Origin: an uncultured Clostridia bacterium
GTDB taxonomy: Bacteria > Bacillota > Clostridia > Christensenellales > Aristaeellaceae
DNA: 8,484 nucleotides
Direction: 5' to 3'
NCBI GenBank assembly: GCA_946410395.1
Contig: CAMKAE010000090.1
Coordinates: 1-8,484, forward strand
Positions 5,123-8,484 of the stretch are shown here, in pieces. Under the pieces are notes generated by a model, which saw nothing but the letters and a program-made list of their open reading frames with translations, was not told the DNA's origin and did not search any database. Every line of letters begins with the position of its first letter. Position 1 is the first letter of the stretch. The translations under genes and the position numbers were made by a program.

Positions 5123-6868
5123 GTGCTGAAACGCTTGGCGGTGCTGATTGCCATGCTTTGCCTGGTTTGCGGGACGTCGATGGGCGATCAGCCGGGGAAA
5201 CGGGCGTATTCATTGCTGCCTGACGGAAGGGTGGCCATCACAGAAACTGCCGGCAATGAAACACACCCGGGCAAGAAGATTGTCTTTGATGCACAGCAGA
5301 ACATGATCGTGGATGAAAGCGGCAATCGTACGCGTGTGCGCGAGGGAGAGGTATACGATCTCACCCTTCTTGACGCAAACGGGAACGAGCATGTCTATGA
5401 GGTGCTCATCGTTCCTTCATTTTGGGATCCCGGCCTTGAGGACGCACAGTTCGTCTTTGAAAACACCGAGTCGCCCATGGCGAAGGCAGCGATCTGGAGT
5501 CCCGCAAAAGGTACTGTTGTCAACGCGGCCGGTGAGGAAGTCACACTGAGCAAAGGTCAAATCTATGTGATCGTGCTCACTGACGCCTATGGCAACATGA
5601 ACACTGCTGAAGTGCTCTTTGCGCCAAGCACTCTGCTTCCTGACTCGGGTACTGATTTGATGACCGGTATCAGCAAAACATCCACGGTGACGGTGCGGGG
5701 CAACCATTCAATGGTGAGCGTTACGGCTGATTTGGATGAGGACGATACGATCCTGATGCTGGCAGTGGATGCAGCCAATGAACAAATGGGGATGTGGTGT
5801 GAAAACCTGCTCTTCACCAGTCAGTTCATCGGCAAGAAGGGCCCCTTCACCCTGGGCGAAGGCATCGATGCCGTCACCGGCGCGACCGTAACCTCCCGGG
5901 CCGTGGTGGAGGCCGTCAACCTGATGTATACTGCCGCGGAAGATGAGAACACCGAAGTGACGGTCACGGATGGCGTGGGCGCGATCGAAGTTTTCGAAAC
6001 AGAAAAGTCCGACGCAGCGATACAGCTGGATGAGCTGCTGAATGAGATGACCAAAGAACATCCGGAGTTGGACTTTGAAATCGAACCTGTTACCGATACC
6101 CCCGAACCCCCCGCTATGGATTCCCAGCCCGCCCGGCAAACTGAAACCACCACGTCCTTCGGCCTCGGCGAATATGTCGGGTTCGGCGGGAAGGCTTCTT
6201 CCACGGGCTTCAAGTACAAGGATCTCGAAGACGGCACCATCCAGATTTCAGACTATACGGGTTCCGATACAGACATTGTGATCCCTGCCGAAATCGACGG
6301 CAAGCGGGTGTCCGTCGTGGGCGATATCATGGGATTCAATTCAGACACGATCACCTCCATCACCATCCAGGAAGGTCCGACAGAGATTGCTGACTATGCT
6401 TTTACCGACAAAACAAAGCTAACCAGCGTCACGCTGCCCTCTTCTCTGCGGAAAATCGGAGGCAGCGCGTTCTACGGCTGTGAAGCGCTGAAAACCGTGA
6501 CCATTCCGTACGGCGTCACGCAGATCGGAGAAGCGGCTTTCAGCCAAACCGGCCTGACATCGGTCACGATCCCGGGAAGCGTGAAGACCATTGAACCGGA
6601 CGCATTCTCTTACTGCTATAACCTGACCACCGTGGTGATTGAGGAAGGCGTACAGTCCATCGGGAAGAAAGCCTTTATCTGGTGTGAATCGCTGACCGGC
6701 ATTACACTACCCGCCAGCCTGACCGAAATCGGGGACGGGGCCATCGGATCGATCGAAGGCCCGGATGGAGGGTATTATCCGATGGGCGGTGTCACCGTTT
6801 ACGCCCCCTCCGGCAGCTATGCCGCCCGGTATTGCCAGAATCTCAACATCAACTGGAAGGCCAAGTGA
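5123..6868 (+). CDS. Secreted FMN-binding domain protein with BspA-like leucine-rich repeats
   Basis: A predicted 581-residue exported protein. Residues 1-21 form a Sec signal peptide (MLKR, then a hydrophobic core ending near VCGTSMG); neither cysteine sits in a proper lipobox. Residues 61-99 and 131-169 are a diverged duplication of one module (e.g. GEVYDLTLLDANGNEHVYEVL against GQIYVIVLTDAYGNMNTAEVL). Residues about 182-270 resemble an FMN-binding domain (PF04205), with GPFTLGEGIDAVTGATVTSRAV; D249-A-V-T-G-A-T255 fits the Dxx(S/T)GAT motif at which ApbE attaches FMN covalently to threonine. An acidic, proline-bearing linker (271-345) follows. From about 408 to 540 there are six LRR_5/BspA units of about 22 residues (LTSVTLPSSLRKIGGSAFYGC type). 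No LPXTG or other anchor is visible. A role as a surface flavoprotein in extracytoplasmic electron transfer or adhesion is inference. GC is lower than in tsaD, and gtrA follows after 26 bp. Confidence 0.85.
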   Translation: MLKRLAVLIAMLCLVCGTSMGDQPGKRAYSLLPDGRVAITETAGNETHPGKKIVFDAQQNMIVDESGNRTRVREGEVYDLTLLDANGNEHVYEVLIVPSFWDPGLEDAQFVFENTESPMAKAAIWSPAKGTVVNAAGEEVTLSKGQIYVIVLTDAYGNMNTAEVLFAPSTLLPDSGTDLMTGISKTSTVTVRGNHSMVSVTADLDEDDTILMLAVDAANEQMGMWCENLLFTSQFIGKKGPFTLGEGIDAVTGATVTSRAVVEAVNLMYTAAEDENTEVTVTDGVGAIEVFETEKSDAAIQLDELLNEMTKEHPELDFEIEPVTDTPEPPAMDSQPARQTETTTSFGLGEYVGFGGKASSTGFKYKDLEDGTIQISDYTGSDTDIVIPAEIDGKRVSVVGDIMGFNSDTITSITIQEGPTEIADYAFTDKTKLTSVTLPSSLRKIGGSAFYGCEALKTVTIPYGVTQIGEAAFSQTGLTSVTIPGSVKTIEPDAFSYCYNLTTVVIEEGVQSIGKKAFIWCESLTGITLPASLTEIGDGAIGSIEGPDGGYYPMGGVTVYAPSGSYAARYCQNLNINWKAK

Positions 6869-6894
6869 GCAAAAAACCGAAAGGATGACAATCC

Positions 6895-7413
6895 ATGACC
6901 AACCTGGAAAACCAACCGAAAAAGCCCCTGATCCGGGAAACGGACAAAAACCGCGAATGGCTGCGGACGCTGAAGTTCACGCTGTTCTCCGTTTCCGCGG
7001 GTGTGATTCAGATTGCGTCCTATGCCCTGTTCTATGAGGCGTTTGGGTGGGCGCCCTGGCTGGCGTATCTGATCTCCCTGATCCTGAGCGTGCTGTGGAA
7101 TTTCACGTTCAACCGGAAGTACACCTTCCGCAGCGATTATGACATCAGGCGGGCCATGCTGCTCACGCTGCTGTTCTATGTGATCTTCACGCCCGTGAGC
7201 ACTTGGTGGACCGCTGCGCTCACCGGCGAGAACCCGTTCATTGGGGCGGCGGCGGATGAAGCGAAGGCGCTGGTGAGCCCCTGGATCGTTCAGATCGGCA
7301 CCATGCTGATCAACTTTGTGACGGAGTTCCTCTGGCAGCGCTTTGTGGTCTATCGCAATCGGGTGGACACCACCGTGGCCGGAAAGGACGGCGCGAAAAA
7401 AGGACAGGCGTAA
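6895..7413 (+). CDS. GtrA-family membrane protein
   Basis: A 172-residue protein of the GtrA family (PF04138), small membrane proteins thought to flip or present polyprenyl-phosphate-linked sugars for cell-surface glycosylation. Four transmembrane helices are visible at about residues 27-49, 53-73, 86-109 and 127-148. The family motif WNFTFNRKYTFRS is at 68-80, and its second-half counterpart NFVTEFLWQRFVVYR is at 140-154, reflecting the internal symmetry of the family. The N-terminal 25 residues are charged and cytoplasmic; the C-terminal tail is basic (GKDGAKKGQA). ATG 6895 has AAAGGAT at 6880-6886, spaced 8 bp. The gene starts 26 bp after the FMN/LRR gene and is probably co-transcribed with it, which fits a shared cell-surface role, but no glycosyltransferase is seen in the window. 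Its last codons overlap a hairpin that looks like a minus-strand terminator. Confidence 0.9.
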   Translation: MTNLENQPKKPLIRETDKNREWLRTLKFTLFSVSAGVIQIASYALFYEAFGWAPWLAYLISLILSVLWNFTFNRKYTFRSDYDIRRAMLLTLLFYVIFTPVSTWWTAALTGENPFIGAAADEAKALVSPWIVQIGTMLINFVTEFLWQRFVVYRNRVDTTVAGKDGAKKGQA

Positions 7414-7420
7414 GCCTGTC
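7396..7420 (-). terminator. Rho-independent terminator for the tcdA transcript, inside the 3' end of the gtrA-family gene
   Basis: On the minus strand a perfect 7-bp stem, GACAGGC-TTAC-GCCTGTC (7420 down to 7403), is followed by C and then six T (7401-7396). On the plus strand the stem has no T-tract after it. It lies about 250 bp beyond the tcdA stop and spans the stop codon of the gtrA-family gene. Confidence 0.55.
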
Positions 7421-7491
7421 GGAGAGATGCTTCTGCACCGGGCTGCGGTAAATTCTGGCAAGAACGCAGAATGAGAGGATGGCAGAGAGGG

Positions 7492-7663
7492 GGCGCAGCA
7501 AGCGGCGCCCCTACAGCGTTCTTTCTACCGCACACGCAGGAGTGAGCGGGGGACGGGGCGCAGCAAGCGGCGCCCCTACAGTGCACTTTCTACCGCACAC
7601 GCAGGAGTGAGCGGGGGACGAGGCGCAGCAAGCGGCGCCCCTACAGCGTTTTTTCTGGCGCAC
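7492..7663. repeat. 65-bp tandem repeat array, two full copies and a partial third
   Basis: Copies begin at 7492, 7557 and 7622, an exact 65-bp period. The first two copies differ at only a few positions (CGTTC versus TGCAC near the middle, and the final base). The third follows the unit for about 42 bp and then runs into the end of tcdA. Each unit starts with a GC-rich hairpin: GGGGCGC and GCGCCCC arms around AGCAAGCG, with the first GG supplied by preceding bases and imperfect in copy 3. A conserved tail then carries CTTTCTACCGCACACGCAGG. The period is not a multiple of three and no gene covers it. The remaining gap bases, 7421-7490, hold nothing recognisable apart from a weak ATTCTG/CAGAAT hairpin at 7452-7472. 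With near-identical copies this close, the array probably arose by recent duplication. Confidence 0.9.
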
Positions 7664-7699
7664 AGCTGTCAGCCTTCTGTCGGCTGTGCGTTTTGCTTT
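7659..7699 (+). terminator. Probable Rho-independent terminator of the plus-strand genes, inside the 3' end of tcdA
   Basis: The stem CGCACAGC (7659-7666) pairs perfectly with GCTGTGCG (7683-7690). Further pairs form inside it (G-U, G-C, then CAG/CTG around CCTT). On the plus strand it is followed at once by TTTTGCTTTG. On the minus strand the flank is A-rich, so it would not terminate tcdA. It lies about 250 bp beyond the stop codon of the gtrA-family gene and covers the last codons of tcdA. The T-tract is interrupted, so strength is uncertain. Confidence 0.5.
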
Positions 7700-8427
7700 G
7701 CCCGGATGCCGCACAGGTCCTTCACCACTTCCCCTGCGATGATGAGGCCGGCCACCGAGGGCACGAAGGCCGTGGACCCGGGCGTGTCCCGCCGGCTGCT
7801 GCCCGGGTGGCTGTCCGCGGGATCCGCTTCGCACACGGGCCGGACGGGCGGCTCGGTGGAGTACACCACCTTCAGGCGCCGGATGCCGCGCTTGCGGCAC
7901 TCGGTGCGCATGACGCGGGCCAGCGGGCACACGGAGGTCCGGCTGATGTCCGCGACCCGGAAGGCCGTGGGGTCCAGCTTGTTGCCGGCCCCCATGGCGC
8001 TGATGATCGGTGTGCCCGCGGCCTGGGCCTGCTCGGCCAGGGCCAGCTTGCCCTTCACCGTGTCGATCGCGTCCACCACATAATCGTACTGCGTGAAGTC
8101 GAACGCGGCCTGGGTTTCGGGCAGGAAGAAGGTCCTGTGGACCGTCACCCGGCAGTCCGGGTTGATCGCCAGCACCCGCTCCCGCGCGGCGTCCACCTTG
8201 TACTGGCCGAGGGTGTCGTGCGTGGCGTGGAGCTGGCGGTTCAGGTTGGTCAGGCCGAAGCGGTCGTCGTCGATCAGGTCCAGGGCGCCGACGCCCGATC
8301 GGGCCAGGGCTTCCACCGCGTATCCGCCTACGCCGCCGATGCCGAAAACCGCCACCCGGCAAGCCGCCAGGCGGGCCATGGCCTCGGGGCCGAGCAGCCG
8401 CTCGGTTCTGGAAAAGGCGTTGAGCAT
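7669..8427 (-). CDS. tcdA: tRNA threonylcarbamoyladenosine dehydratase TcdA
   Basis: TcdA (also CsdL/YgdL) uses ATP to dehydrate t6A37 in tRNA to cyclic t6A. It belongs to the E1/MoeB/ThiF adenylating superfamily. The 252-residue product has the expected length. It opens with the family's FSRTERLLG, then has the nucleotide-binding loop GIGGVGG at residues 29-35, IDDDRFGLTNLNRQ at about 52-65, VVDAIDTVKGKL around Asp122, and IISAMGAGNKLDPT at about 141-154, all typical of TcdA rather than MoeB or ThiF. The start is ATG 8427: AGAGGTGA sits 8 bp upstream, while an in-frame GTG at 8439 lies within that site and would add only four residues. The gene converges on the plus-strand genes across the 65-bp repeat array. 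Its substrate base is made by the TsaD encoded 2.6 kb away. Confidence 0.95.
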   Translation of the reverse strand: MLNAFSRTERLLGPEAMARLAACRVAVFGIGGVGGYAVEALARSGVGALDLIDDDRFGLTNLNRQLHATHDTLGQYKVDAARERVLAINPDCRVTVHRTFFLPETQAAFDFTQYDYVVDAIDTVKGKLALAEQAQAAGTPIISAMGAGNKLDPTAFRVADISRTSVCPLARVMRTECRKRGIRRLKVVYSTEPPVRPVCEADPADSHPGSSRRDTPGSTAFVPSVAGLIIAGEVVKDLCGIRAKQNAQPTEG

Positions 8428-8435
8428 GGGATCTT

Positions 8436-8443
8436 TCACCTCT
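8436..8443 (-). promoter_or_regulatory. Ribosome-binding site of tcdA
   Basis: On the minus strand AGAGGTGA lies 8 bp before ATG 8427. It overlaps the GTG at 8439 and so favours the ATG. The 41 bases upstream of it (8444-8484) show no clear promoter, and the window ends there. Confidence 0.7.
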
Positions 8444-8484
8444 GTTTCCCGGCTTTTCCGCTGATACGCATCTCAGTTAAAAAC

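Noticed and set aside
5123..5190. Lipoprotein signal in the FMN/LRR protein
   Set aside because: The two cysteines (AMLC and CLVC) do not have the small residue at -1 or the usual residues at -3 of a lipobox. An ordinary Sec signal peptide fits better.
7492..7663. CRISPR array
   Set aside because: The whole 65-bp unit is repeated, with no unique spacers, only 2.6 copies, and no cas genes nearby.
7511..8362. Minus-strand open frame of 283 codons over tcdA and the repeats
   Set aside because: It is tcdA in a wrong frame followed by translated repeat DNA, which gives a repeated GAACCASSPAHSCVCGRK-like string from the 65-bp units.

Overview
The window looks like chromosomal DNA from a GC-rich Clostridia-type Firmicute, probably an uncultured gut lineage. 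The evidence is the secA-prfB gene order typical of Firmicutes, strong AAAGGAG-type ribosome sites, a BspA-type leucine-rich repeat protein, a DUF4160 protein with a small partner, and short hairpin-rich intergenic repeats. No phage, plasmid, CRISPR, rRNA or tRNA features were seen. Species cannot be fixed from the sequence alone.

Layout, left to right. (1) 1-2516: the 3' end of secA, then prfB (release factor 2), in which the usual programmed frameshift site is absent. (2) 2545-3079: two small overlapping genes, an unnamed 90-residue protein and a DUF4160 protein, with somewhat lower GC than the housekeeping genes. (3) 3099-3797: a four-helix membrane protein of the TIGR01906/DUF1461 family, to which the lipoprotein transacylase Lit belongs. 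(4) 3798-4028: an intergenic stretch made of a long imperfect inverted repeat and a 7-bp tandem repeat. (5) 4029-5057: tsaD, the catalytic subunit for tRNA t6A synthesis. (6) 5123-6868: a secreted protein with a duplicated N-terminal module, an FMN-binding domain with a covalent-flavinylation motif, and a C-terminal BspA-like leucine-rich repeat. (7) 6895-7413: a GtrA-family membrane protein. (8) 7414-7668: a 65-bp tandem repeat array with a GC-rich hairpin in each copy. (9) 7669-8427, minus strand: tcdA, which converts t6A to cyclic t6A.

Genes 1-7 all run on the plus strand with short gaps and converge on tcdA. Each side appears to have its terminator inside the end of the opposing gene, so the two transcripts would overlap across the repeat array. 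tsaD and tcdA act one after the other on the same tRNA base (A37), although they lie 2.6 kb apart on opposite strands.

The most distinctive element is the secreted FMN-binding plus leucine-rich-repeat protein, which suggests a cell-surface flavoprotein. The least explained are the 90-residue/DUF4160 pair and the two families of intergenic repeats.
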